Positions 57,705-64,000 of a stretch of 64,000 bases of DNA are shown here, piece by piece (the first letter of the stretch is position 1; every line of letters begins with the position of its first letter). The notes below the pieces were generated by a model. The model was not told where the DNA came from and did not search any database. It was given only the letters and a program-made list of their open reading frames with translations. Source of the stretch: Mesorhizobium sp. ZC-5 (GTDB lineage: Bacteria > Pseudomonadota > Alphaproteobacteria > Rhizobiales > Rhizobiaceae); the NCBI RefSeq assembly GCF_025753855.1, contig NZ_JAOWPT010000002.1, positions 310,001 to 374,000 of the forward strand, written 5' to 3'. The position numbers and the translations under genes are program-made.

Positions 57705-58568
57705 ATGGATCGGACAATGAGCGGATGGATCAATGGCCTCGTCGGGGTGATCATATTCAGCGGATCCCTCCCCGCCACGCGCATTGCCGTGATGCAGTTC
57801 GACCCGGTGTTCCTGACCGCCGCTCGCGCGGCGATCGCTGGCGCCATGGGATTGTGCTTGTTGCTGGCCTTCCAGGAAAAGCGCCCCGCGCTCCGCGACC
57901 TCGCATCGCTGCTGGTCGTGGCGCTGGGGGTCGTGGTCGGGTTTCCCCTGCTGACGGCTCTGGCGCTCCAGTACGTGACGGCCGCGCATTCGATCGTATT
58001 CGTCGGGCTGTTGCCGCTGGCGACCGCAATCTTCGGCGTGATCCGGGGTGGTGAACGACCGAAGCCGGCGTTCTGGGCCTTCTCCATACTCGGCAGCTCG
58101 CTGGTGGCGGCATTTGCCCTGTCGCAGGGCATCGCCGCCTCGCCCATCGGCGATGCGCTGATGCTGGCGGCGATAGTGGTCTGCGGCCTGGGCTATGCGG
58201 AAGGAGCGAAACTGTCCCGCATGCTTGGCGGGTGGCAGGTGATCTCGTGGGCACTGGTGCTGTCGCTGCCGATCATGATCGTGCTGGCGTTCCTGACGAT
58301 GCCACCGACCTTGTCGAATATCGAGGTACCCGCCTGGATCAGCCTGGCCTATGTCTCGCTGTTCAGCATGCTGATCGGCTTCGTGTTCTGGTATCGCGGC
58401 CTCGCACAGGGCGGCATCGCGGCGGTGGGCCAGTTGCAGTTGCTGCAGCCCTTCTTCGGTCTTGCGCTGGCGGCAACCCTGCTGCACGAGCCGGTAACGC
58501 CGGCAATGCTTGCCGTGACCGTCGCGGTCATCCTGTGTGTGTTCGGCGCACGGAAGTTCGCGCGGTAG
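57705..58568 (+). CDS. EamA/DMT-family transporter
   Basis: 287-residue membrane protein of the drug/metabolite transporter superfamily, with about ten helices in two EamA repeats (for example LVGVIIFSGSLPATRIAVM, AAIAGAMGLCLLLAFQE; second repeat LMLAAIVVCGLGYAEGAKLS, YVSLFSMLIGFVFWYRGLAQ, GQLQLLQPFFGLALAATLL). AAGGAG lies seven bases before ATG 57705. Divergent from and probably controlled by the MocR regulator. Substrate is likely a small metabolite or amine, but this is inference. Convergent with the SRPBCC gene. Confidence 0.9.
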   Translation: MDRTMSGWINGLVGVIIFSGSLPATRIAVMQFDPVFLTAARAAIAGAMGLCLLLAFQEKRPALRDLASLLVVALGVVVGFPLLTALALQYVTAAHSIVFVGLLPLATAIFGVIRGGERPKPAFWAFSILGSSLVAAFALSQGIAASPIGDALMLAAIVVCGLGYAEGAKLSRMLGGWQVISWALVLSLPIMIVLAFLTMPPTLSNIEVPAWISLAYVSLFSMLIGFVFWYRGLAQGGIAAVGQLQLLQPFFGLALAATLLHEPVTPAMLAVTVAVILCVFGARKFAR

Positions 58569-58590
58569 GAAGGCTATTCGGTGGGGATTT

Positions 58591-59025
58591 TCACGCTTCG
58601 AGCTGTGTATCCGGTCCCGGATCGCCACCGGCCGCAGCGGTCGCCAGCCGGCGCAGATAGTGCTTCCAGCCCTTTTCGTGGTCGGCGCGCTCCTGCTCGT
58701 TCGGCAGCCCGCTGTGGGTGAAGCGCACCAGCGTGCCGCTGCCCTTCTCGACCAGATCGATCTCGACCAGGCTCGATCCTGGCGGCACCGCCTCGCGCCC
58801 TTCCCAGCCGAAGCTGTAGGCGAGACGGTGGACAGGGATCACCTCCGTGAATTCGCCGCGGGCGGGATGCCTATCGCCGACGCTGACGAGATAGATCCCG
58901 CCGGGCCGTGCATCCGTGGTCGCCGTGCCGAGCCAGCGGAGGATCTTGTCGGGATCGGTGAGGAAGGCAAAAACCGTTGCCTGCGGGGCCGCTATCTCGA
59001 TCTCGGTGCGAAGCGTCTCGTTCAT
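58591..59025 (-). CDS. SRPBCC (AHSA1/START-like) protein
   Basis: 144-residue single-domain protein of the SRPBCC superfamily: ETLRTEIEIAAPQATVFAFLTDPDKILRW at the start (split here as IEIAAPQATVFAFLTDPDK), then GGIYLVSVGDRHPARGEFTEV and LVRFTHSGLPNEQERADHEKGW, the AHSA1-like C-terminal helix. Binds a hydrophobic ligand in relatives; ligand unknown here. ATG 59025 has GGGAT six bases upstream; TTG 59031 would add two residues. A perfect 17-bp inverted repeat begins 10 bases upstream of its start. Confidence 0.88.
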   Translation of the reverse strand: MNETLRTEIEIAAPQATVFAFLTDPDKILRWLGTATTDARPGGIYLVSVGDRHPARGEFTEVIPVHRLAYSFGWEGREAVPPGSSLVEIDLVEKGSGTLVRFTHSGLPNEQERADHEKGWKHYLRRLATAAAGGDPGPDTQLEA

Positions 59026-59034
59026 CAGCAATCC

Positions 59035-59072
59035 CGCCTATGCTGGAACGACACGTCGTTCCAGCATAGGCG
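59035..59072. repeat. 17-bp perfect inverted repeat between divergent SRPBCC and cyclase genes
   Basis: Left arm CGCCTATGCTGGAACGA (59035-59051), loop CACG, right arm TCGTTCCAGCATAGGCG (59056-59072). No mismatch and no U-run on either side, so it is not a typical terminator. It spans the ribosome-site-proximal region of the SRPBCC gene and could be an operator, a leader hairpin or a copy of an intergenic palindromic element. Confidence 0.85.
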
Positions 59073-59144
59073 CCACTCTAGGCAAATAACCATTCGGCGC
59101 AAGAAAGTTTCCGCCGCCTCATGACAGGGGCCTAGCGCCATTGC

Positions 59145-60239
59145 ATGATCCTGGTCATGCAACTGCCCTCCGCCCTTTCCTTTCTTATAGACGAGGCGAT
59201 CGGCCTGTCCGGCGCCGAAGCTTTCCTGACGGCACTCGGTACAAAGCTCGTCGCCGACGGGCTGCCGCTCGCCGGCGGCGCACTCACCCAGGCGGCACCG
59301 CATCCGATCATCGCGCGTCGTACCTGGCTGTGGCGCGCCGACACGGGAAGGGTTGTCGAGGCGATGGGCTTCGGCCCGGCCATGCCTGCCGAGCAGGCCA
59401 ATGTCGGCCGCGACTGGCTGGCGGGCCTCGGCGCCACAATCGTGGAGGAGAATTTTGTCAGTGCGACGGCCGCGGCCTCCGACGGTACCGTGCTCGGCTG
59501 GGCGGTGACGCGGCCGTTGAGCGCGTCCGAATCCGTGCTGCTGCGTGAGACGGCACGCTTCGCCGCCGCGCCACTTGCCGTGCTTGCCGCCCGCTCGACC
59601 CTGGCCGCGCTGCTCGAAACCTATCTCGGCCGGCGCAGCGCAGCGCAGGTGCTGGCCGGCAGGCTGCGGCGCGAGCCCGGCGAGACCATCCGGGCGGCCC
59701 TGCTCTATGCCGACCTGCGCGGTTTCACCGCATTGTCGGAGGAGACCCCGCCGCAGGAGGTGGTGGCGGTGCTCGACGCCTGGTTCGACCGCATCGCCGG
59801 TGCGGTCCATGCCTTCGGCGGCGAGGTGTTGAAATTCATCGGCGATGGCGTGCTGGCGATCTTTCCGATCGGAGAGCGTGATGCTGCCGCCGCTTGCGAT
59901 GCGGCATTGCGTTCCATTGCCGCGGCGCGCGCCGGCATGGACCACCTCGATCGCGCCCGCGCTGCTGAGGACCTGGCCCCCCTGCAGTTCGGCGCCGCGC
60001 TTCATGTCGGCGAGATGCTGTGGGGCAATATCGGCACTGCCGACCGGCTGGATTTCACCGCGATCGGCCCCGCCGTGAACCTGGTCAGCCGGCTGGAAGG
60101 CTTATGCCGACCGCTCGGCCGCCCGGTGCTGCTCTCGGGCGCCTTCGCGGCGGAAACGACACAGCCCCTGATGCCGCTCGGCGAGCATAGGCTGCGCGGC
60201 ATAGCTGTGCCGTGCGCGGTGTTTGCGCCGCGGGAGTGA
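59145..60239 (+). CDS. Class III adenylate/guanylate cyclase
   Basis: 364 residues. A roughly 170-residue N-terminal region with no clear domain (begins LPSALSFLIDEAIGLSGAEA) precedes a class III cyclase catalytic domain. Metal aspartates are in ALLYADLRGFTALSEE and KFIGDGVLAIFP; the substrate-specifying Lys is in GGEVLKFIGDG, with Asp in RLDFTAIGPAVNLVSRLE, a residue set fitting adenylate cyclase; the Asn and Arg of VNLVSRLE complete the site. So it is probably active. ATG 59145 or 59157 are both possible starts. Soluble, with no membrane segment. Confidence 0.9.
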   Translation: MILVMQLPSALSFLIDEAIGLSGAEAFLTALGTKLVADGLPLAGGALTQAAPHPIIARRTWLWRADTGRVVEAMGFGPAMPAEQANVGRDWLAGLGATIVEENFVSATAAASDGTVLGWAVTRPLSASESVLLRETARFAAAPLAVLAARSTLAALLETYLGRRSAAQVLAGRLRREPGETIRAALLYADLRGFTALSEETPPQEVVAVLDAWFDRIAGAVHAFGGEVLKFIGDGVLAIFPIGERDAAAACDAALRSIAAARAGMDHLDRARAAEDLAPLQFGAALHVGEMLWGNIGTADRLDFTAIGPAVNLVSRLEGLCRPLGRPVLLSGAFAAETTQPLMPLGEHRLRGIAVPCAVFAPRE

Positions 60240-60550
60240 GGCGCGGCCGCCCCTAAGCGTCTTGTCATCCACCGCCGAGCGTAGGCTGCGGGTACCGGCC
60301 GTCGCCACTCCCGCAAGTCGGATCGGCAGCGCACCCGGAAGCGATGGAGACGAAGCGCCGGACCGCCACCCGCTTCCACCACTTGCACTCCACCCGCCTT
60401 GCTGGTAATAGCGCGCGTTCAGAACCGTCCGGCAGGGCATGCCGTGGCGGTTCGCAATGCTTTTCGGGCCTGGTCTGCCCGAAGATCAAACAACAAGAGG
60501 CGCGGCGTGCCGTCGGCACGTCAGGGGCCTCATAGAAACGGAGTAGCAAA
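60240..60550 (+). promoter_or_regulatory. Leader/promoter region of rpmI-rplT
   Basis: 311 bases without a gene. Two small hairpins seen: TTCGGGC (60463-60469) with GCCCGAA (60477-60483), and CGTGC (60506-60510) with GCACG (60516-60520), the latter about 30 bases before the rpmI ATG. They could carry ribosomal-protein autoregulation, but I recognise no known L20 leader. No convincing small gene. Confidence 0.4.
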
Positions 60551-60754
60551 ATGCCCAAGATGAAGACCAAGTCGGCCGCCAAGAAGCGGTTCAAGATCAC
60601 CGGTACGGGTAAGGTTCTGTCGGCTGCGGCCGGCAAGCGTCACGGCATGATCAAGCGTACCAACAAGTTCATTCGAAATGCCCGCGGCACGATGGTTCTG
60701 GCTGAACCGGACGGCAAGAAGGTCATCAAGAATTTTCTGCCGAACGGCCTCTGA
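60551..60754 (+). CDS. rpmI: 50S ribosomal protein L35
   Basis: 67-residue basic ribosomal protein with the L35 signature [20 protein letters not shown] followed by [25 protein letters not shown] 60551 is preceded by ACGGAG. Thirty-four bases before rplT. Unlike E. coli, infC is not adjacent. Confidence 0.97.
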   Translation: MPKMKTKSAAKKRFKITGTGKVLSAAAGKRHGMIKRTNKFIRNARGTMVLAEPDGKKVIKNFLPNGL

Positions 60755-60788
60755 GCCGCGGCTGGTACAGTTTTAAGGAGATCATGAC

Positions 60789-61190
60789 ATGGCACGCGTA
60801 AAGAGAGGCGTTACCGCCCACGCCAAGCACAAGAAGGTTCTGAAAGCCGCCAAGGGCTTTTACGGCCGCCGCAAGAACACCATCCGCATCGCCAAGCAGG
60901 CGGTGGAGAAGTCGCTGCAGTACGCCTACCGCGACCGCAAGAACCGCAAGCGCAATTTCCGCGCTTTGTGGATCCAGCGCATCAACGCGGCGGTGCACGA
61001 GCACGGCCTGACCTATGGGCGTTTCATCGACGGCCTCAACAAGGCCGGCATCGAGATCGACCGCAAGGTGCTTTCCGACATGGCGATCCACGAGCCGCAG
61101 GCATTCGCCGCGCTCGTCGCCAAGGCGAAGGTTGCGCTCGAATACCTGAAGAACACCACTCCGAATGCTTTTGAAAGCGCTGTCGCCTAA
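60789..61190 (+). CDS. rplT: 50S ribosomal protein L20
   Basis: 133-residue 23S rRNA-binding assembly protein. Signature [19 protein letters not shown] and [26 protein letters not shown] lies upstream of ATG 60789. Ends before a terminator that separates it from pheS. Confidence 0.98.
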   Translation: MARVKRGVTAHAKHKKVLKAAKGFYGRRKNTIRIAKQAVEKSLQYAYRDRKNRKRNFRALWIQRINAAVHEHGLTYGRFIDGLNKAGIEIDRKVLSDMAIHEPQAFAALVAKAKVALEYLKNTTPNAFESAVA

Positions 61191-61230
61191 GGCCAGCGTT
61201 TTCCCGAAGCATCAGGATACTTGATTTGGG

Positions 61231-61266
61231 AAACCCGCGCTGGCAGGGCTGGCGCGGGTTTTTCTT
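61231..61266 (+). terminator. Intrinsic terminator of rpmI-rplT
   Basis: AAACCCGCGC (61231-61240) pairs with GCGCGGGTTT (61252-61261), 11-base loop, T-rich tail through 61265. About 40 bases after the rplT stop. Confidence 0.9.
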
Positions 61267-61336
61267 TGGACTGGATTAAGTCAGCAGTGACTTAGGATCG
61301 CCTCGAACCAAGCGGATCAAAATCGTGAACGAGATC

Positions 61337-62422
61337 ATGAGCACTCTCGATACGCTCGAAAACTCCCTGCTCGCCGACATCGCCGCGGCTTCCGACGAAC
61401 AGGCCATAGAAGCCGTGCGCGTCGCCGCGCTCGGCAAGAAGGGCTCCGTCTCGGAAATGCTGAAGACGCTGGGCTCGATGAGCGCCGAAGAACGGCAGGT
61501 TAAAGGCCCGGCGATCAACGGGCTGAAGAACCGGGTTACCGAGGCGCTGACGGCACGCAAGACAGAGCTGAAGGACGTCGCCATCACCGTGCGCCTCGCC
61601 GCCGAAAAGGTCGACGTCACCCTGCCGGTGCGCCAGTCTCCGGCCGAGCGCGGCCGCATTCACCCGATCAGCCAGGTAACCGACGAGATCACCGCGATCT
61701 TCGCCGACATGGGTTTCTCGGTCGCCGAAGGGCCGGACATCGAGACCGATTATTACAACTTCACTGCGCTGAATTTCCCTGAGGGCCATCCGGCGCGGGA
61801 GATGCACGACACGTTTTTCCTCAATTCCGCTGACGGCAACCAGCCGAAGCTTCTGCGCACCCACACATCGCCGGTGCAGATCCGCACCATGGAGGCGCAG
61901 AAGCCGCCGATCCGCATCGTCATCCCTGGAAAAACCTACCGGATGGATTCGGACGCCACCCACACGCCGATGTTCCACCAGGTCGAGGGCCTGGTGATCG
62001 ACAAGACGGCGAACGTCGCCAACATGCGCTGGGTGCTGGAGGAATTCTGCAAGGCGTTCTTCGAGGTGCCGAGCCTGAAGATGCGCTTCCGGCCGAGCTA
62101 TTTCCCGTTCACCGAGCCGAGCCTCGAGGTCGATATCCAGTGCGACCGTTCGCGACCGGGCGAAGTGCGCTTCGGCGAGGGCAATGACTGGTTGGAGATT
62201 CTCGGCTGCGGCATGGTGCACCCCAACGTGCTGCGTTTCGGCGGGCTCGATCCCGACGAATACCAGGGCTTTGCCTGGGGCATGGGCATCGACCGCATCG
62301 CCATGCTGAAATACGGCATGCCGGACCTGCGCGCCTTCTTTGATGCCGACGTGCGCTGGCTGCAGCATTACGGCTTCCGCCCGCTCGACCTGCCGACGCT
62401 TTTCGGGGGGCTGAGCGCGTGA
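61337..62422 (+). CDS. pheS: Phenylalanine-tRNA ligase alpha subunit
   Basis: Catalytic subunit of class II PheRS. Coiled-coil N-terminus, then motif 2 region [12 protein letters not shown] and [22 protein letters not shown], and motif 3 [21 protein letters not shown] 61337 (MSTLDTLE) is chosen; GTG 61325 would add four residues. 361 residues. Overlaps the GFA-family gene by 4 bases, so pheS and pheT are joined through it. Confidence 0.97.
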   Translation: MSTLDTLENSLLADIAAASDEQAIEAVRVAALGKKGSVSEMLKTLGSMSAEERQVKGPAINGLKNRVTEALTARKTELKDVAITVRLAAEKVDVTLPVRQSPAERGRIHPISQVTDEITAIFADMGFSVAEGPDIETDYYNFTALNFPEGHPAREMHDTFFLNSADGNQPKLLRTHTSPVQIRTMEAQKPPIRIVIPGKTYRMDSDATHTPMFHQVEGLVIDKTANVANMRWVLEEFCKAFFEVPSLKMRFRPSYFPFTEPSLEVDIQCDRSRPGEVRFGEGNDWLEILGCGMVHPNVLRFGGLDPDEYQGFAWGMGIDRIAMLKYGMPDLRAFFDADVRWLQHYGFRPLDLPTLFGGLSA

Positions 62423-62841
62423 CGACGGCTCACACCGGCGGCTGCCGCTGCGGCGCGGTGCGGTTCGAGGCTTCGGCTGAACCGAGCCACGTCAGCTATT
62501 GCCATTGCGGCGATTGCCGGCGGGCAAGCGGTGCGCCGGTCTCGGCGTTTGTAGGCTTCCCAGCCGACAAGATGGCGATCGAAGGCAAGGCGCTGAAGAC
62601 GTTTGAAAACGGCCCGGTCATACGCAGCTTCTGCGGTACCTGCGGTTCGCCTGTATCCTATGTCGACGCCCGTATCGGCGACCACGTCTATTTCATGCTC
62701 GGCGTCATGGATACGCCGGCTTGTTACAAGCCGACCCTGCACGCCTATGTGAGCGAGCAACTCCCCTTCGTCCACATGCCGGACGATCTTCCGCGCCATC
62801 CGAAGACCAGCGTACCGAGACCAGACGGAACCAATCCATGA
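62419..62841 (+). CDS. GFA-family (glutathione-dependent formaldehyde-activating-like) zinc protein
   Basis: 140-residue beta-fold protein with the GFA/CENP-V zinc cysteines: [24 protein letters not shown] and [12 protein letters not shown]. True formaldehyde-activating activity is doubtful for most members, so I call only the family. GTG 62419 overlaps the pheS stop and its stop overlaps the pheT ATG, both by 4 bases, an unusual insertion of a non-translation gene between the two PheRS subunit genes. Confidence 0.92.
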   Translation: MTTAHTGGCRCGAVRFEASAEPSHVSYCHCGDCRRASGAPVSAFVGFPADKMAIEGKALKTFENGPVIRSFCGTCGSPVSYVDARIGDHVYFMLGVMDTPACYKPTLHAYVSEQLPFVHMPDDLPRHPKTSVPRPDGTNP

Positions 62842-64000
62842 AATTCACCCTCTCCTGGCTGAAGGACCATCTCGAGACTGAGGCAACGCTCGGCGAGATC
62901 GTCGAGCGGCTGACCTCGATCGGCCTCGAAGTCGAATCCGTCGACGACAAGTCGAGCCTGAAGCCGTTCGTCATCGCCAGGGTGCTGACCGCCGTGCAGC
63001 ATCCCGACGCCGATCGGCTGCGCGTGCTGACCGTCGACACCGGCGACGGCCGCTCGCCCGTGCAGGTGGTGTGCGGAGCGCCGAATGCCCGCGCCGGCCT
63101 GGTTGGGGCCTTCGCGGCGCCCGGCACCTATGTTCCCGGCATCGACGTTACGCTGGCGGTCGGAAAGATCCGCGGCGTCGAGAGCCATGGCATGATGTGC
63201 TCGGAGCGCGAGCTGGAGTTGTCCGACGAGCATGACGGCATCATCGACCTGCCCGAAGACGCGCCGGTGGGCACCAGCTTCGCCAGTTACGCGCATCTCG
63301 ATGACCCGGTCATCGAGATCGGGCTAACCCCGAACCGCCCGGACGCCACCGGCGTTCACGGCATCGCGCGCGATCTCGCCGCTTCCGGACTCGGTAGGCT
63401 GAAGGACGGCAAGATTGAGCCGGTCGCCGGCACGGGCGCCTGCCCGGTGAAAGTGACGATCGAGGCGCCGGACCTCTGCCCCGGCTTCGCGTTGCGGCGG
63501 GTAGCGGGCGTCAACAACGGCCATTCGCCGAAATGGCTGCAGCAGCGGCTGATCGCCATCGGATTGCGCCCGATCAACGCGCTGGTCGACATCACCAACT
63601 ACGTGACTTTCGACCGTGGCCGGCCGCTGCATGTGTTCGACGCAAGGAAGGTTGCCGGCAATCTTGTCGTGCGGCGCGCGAAGGACGGCGAAAAGGTGCT
63701 GGCGCTCGACGGGCGCGAATACGCGCTGACGCCCGACATGTGTGCGATCGCCGACGACAATGGCGTCGAGTCGATCGCCGGCGTGATGGGCGGCGAGCAT
63801 TCGGGCTGCGACGAGACCACCACAGACGTGCTGATCGAATCGGCGCTCTGGGATCCGATCGTCACCGCCCGCACTGGCCGCGAACTCGGCATCATCACCG
63901 ACGCGCGCTATCGTTTCGAGCGTGGCGTCGACCCTGAATTCATGGTGCCCGGCCTGGAACTGGCGACAAGGCTCGTGATGGATTTCTGCGGCGGCACGCC
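62838..64000 (+). CDS. pheT: Phenylalanine-tRNA ligase beta subunit (partial, C-terminus outside window)
   Basis: First 387 codons of a roughly 800-residue protein. Visible are the N-terminal [18 protein letters not shown], the EMAP/tRNA-binding domain with [21 protein letters not shown] and [20 protein letters not shown], and the B3/B4 editing region around [20 protein letters not shown] and [13 protein letters not shown]. Runs open to base 64000; the B5, catalytic-like and FDX-ACB parts lie to the right. Confidence 0.97.
   Translation, partial: MKFTLSWLKDHLETEATLGEIVERLTSIGLEVESVDDKSSLKPFVIARVLTAVQHPDADRLRVLTVDTGDGRSPVQVVCGAPNARAGLVGAFAAPGTYVPGIDVTLAVGKIRGVESHGMMCSERELELSDEHDGIIDLPEDAPVGTSFASYAHLDDPVIEIGLTPNRPDATGVHGIARDLAASGLGRLKDGKIEPVAGTGACPVKVTIEAPDLCPGFALRRVAGVNNGHSPKWLQQRLIAIGLRPINALVDITNYVTFDRGRPLHVFDARKVAGNLVVRRAKDGEKVLALDGREYALTPDMCAIADDNGVESIAGVMGGEHSGCDETTTDVLIESALWDPIVTARTGRELGIITDARYRFERGVDPEFMVPGLELATRLVMDFCGGT

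Noticed and set aside
57612-58628. N-terminal extension of the MocR frame to 812 codons
   Set aside because: The first 339 codons are antisense to the EamA transporter. The GntR domain begins at 57611/57599.
60240-60550. Possible small genes before rpmI
   Set aside because: Short frames on both strands lack ribosome sites and any motif; more likely leader DNA.
1-64000. CRISPR arrays, IS elements, tRNA or rRNA genes
   Set aside because: I saw no regularly spaced repeats, transposase motifs or cloverleaf-like sequences in the spacers; a tRNA or covariance search would be the decisive test.

Overview
The window is a dense, high-GC chromosomal segment from an alphaproteobacterium of the order Hyphomicrobiales (rhizobial type; gene content and order fit a Mesorhizobium/Phyllobacteriaceae-like genome, but I cannot fix the genus). 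The evidence is the core order mnmE-rho-hemJ-hemE / ppsR-maf-aroE-coaE-dnaQ-secB, hslV and hslU separated by two genes, pckA divergent from chvI-chvG-hprK-EIIA(Man)-HPr, a DivL-type pseudokinase, a TsaE-AmgK fusion and an AUU-started infC. It is almost entirely housekeeping DNA with a few accessory insertions. I saw no IS element, CRISPR array, tRNA or rRNA.

Layout: 1-6251 is a leftward block (mnmE cut by the window edge, rho, hemJ, hemE) with a rightward YyaL-type gene. 6252-6648 is the probable chromosomal replication origin: it adjoins hemE, carries DnaA-box-like 9-mers and AT-rich patches, and gene orientation diverges from it. 6649-14446 runs mostly rightward: ppsR, maf, aroE, coaE, dnaQ, then leftward secB and fxsA, then timA, mltA, an Smr-domain gene and an XRE regulator. 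14443-18538 is leftward: DUF1402, hslU, DUF2585, GNAT, hslV. 18726-23249 is the his cluster (hisB, DUF2628, hisH, hisA, hisF, hisE), interrupted between hisA and hisF by a low-GC antisense DUF3800 gene and a possible short transcript. coaA, alkB, a BON-LysM gene, arfB and pckA follow.

28152-33543 carries the ChvI/ChvG two-component system, the truncated HPr kinase with EIIA(Man) and HPr, and ahcY. 33738-45206 appears to be one long unit: divL, tsaE-amgK fusion, murU, addB, addA, the last four joined by 4-nt start/stop overlaps; trxA follows. 45697-54644 is leftward: folC, accD, trpA, trpB, trpF, a frameshifted small gene that I found by reading the reverse strand, a YgjP-like metalloprotease, DUF2852, benE and an alpha/beta hydrolase. 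54858-64000 runs from infC through a small accessory cassette (methyltransferase-like membrane protein, MocR regulator/EamA transporter pair, SRPBCC protein, adenylate cyclase) to rpmI, rplT, pheS, a GFA-family gene and pheT, which is cut by the right edge.

Functional themes are origin-linked housekeeping, heme and histidine/tryptophan biosynthesis, envelope stress and carbon/nitrogen signalling (ChvGI with the PTS-Ntr-like proteins), cell-cycle control (DivL), murein recycling (AmgK/MurU), recombination (AddAB) and translation (InfC, L35, L20, PheST, ArfB, MnmE). No wholly new multi-gene system stands out. The best leads are the DUF3800 insertion with its promoter/hairpin, the hidden frameshifted gene upstream of trpF, the origin region, and a 17-bp perfect inverted repeat at 59035-59072.
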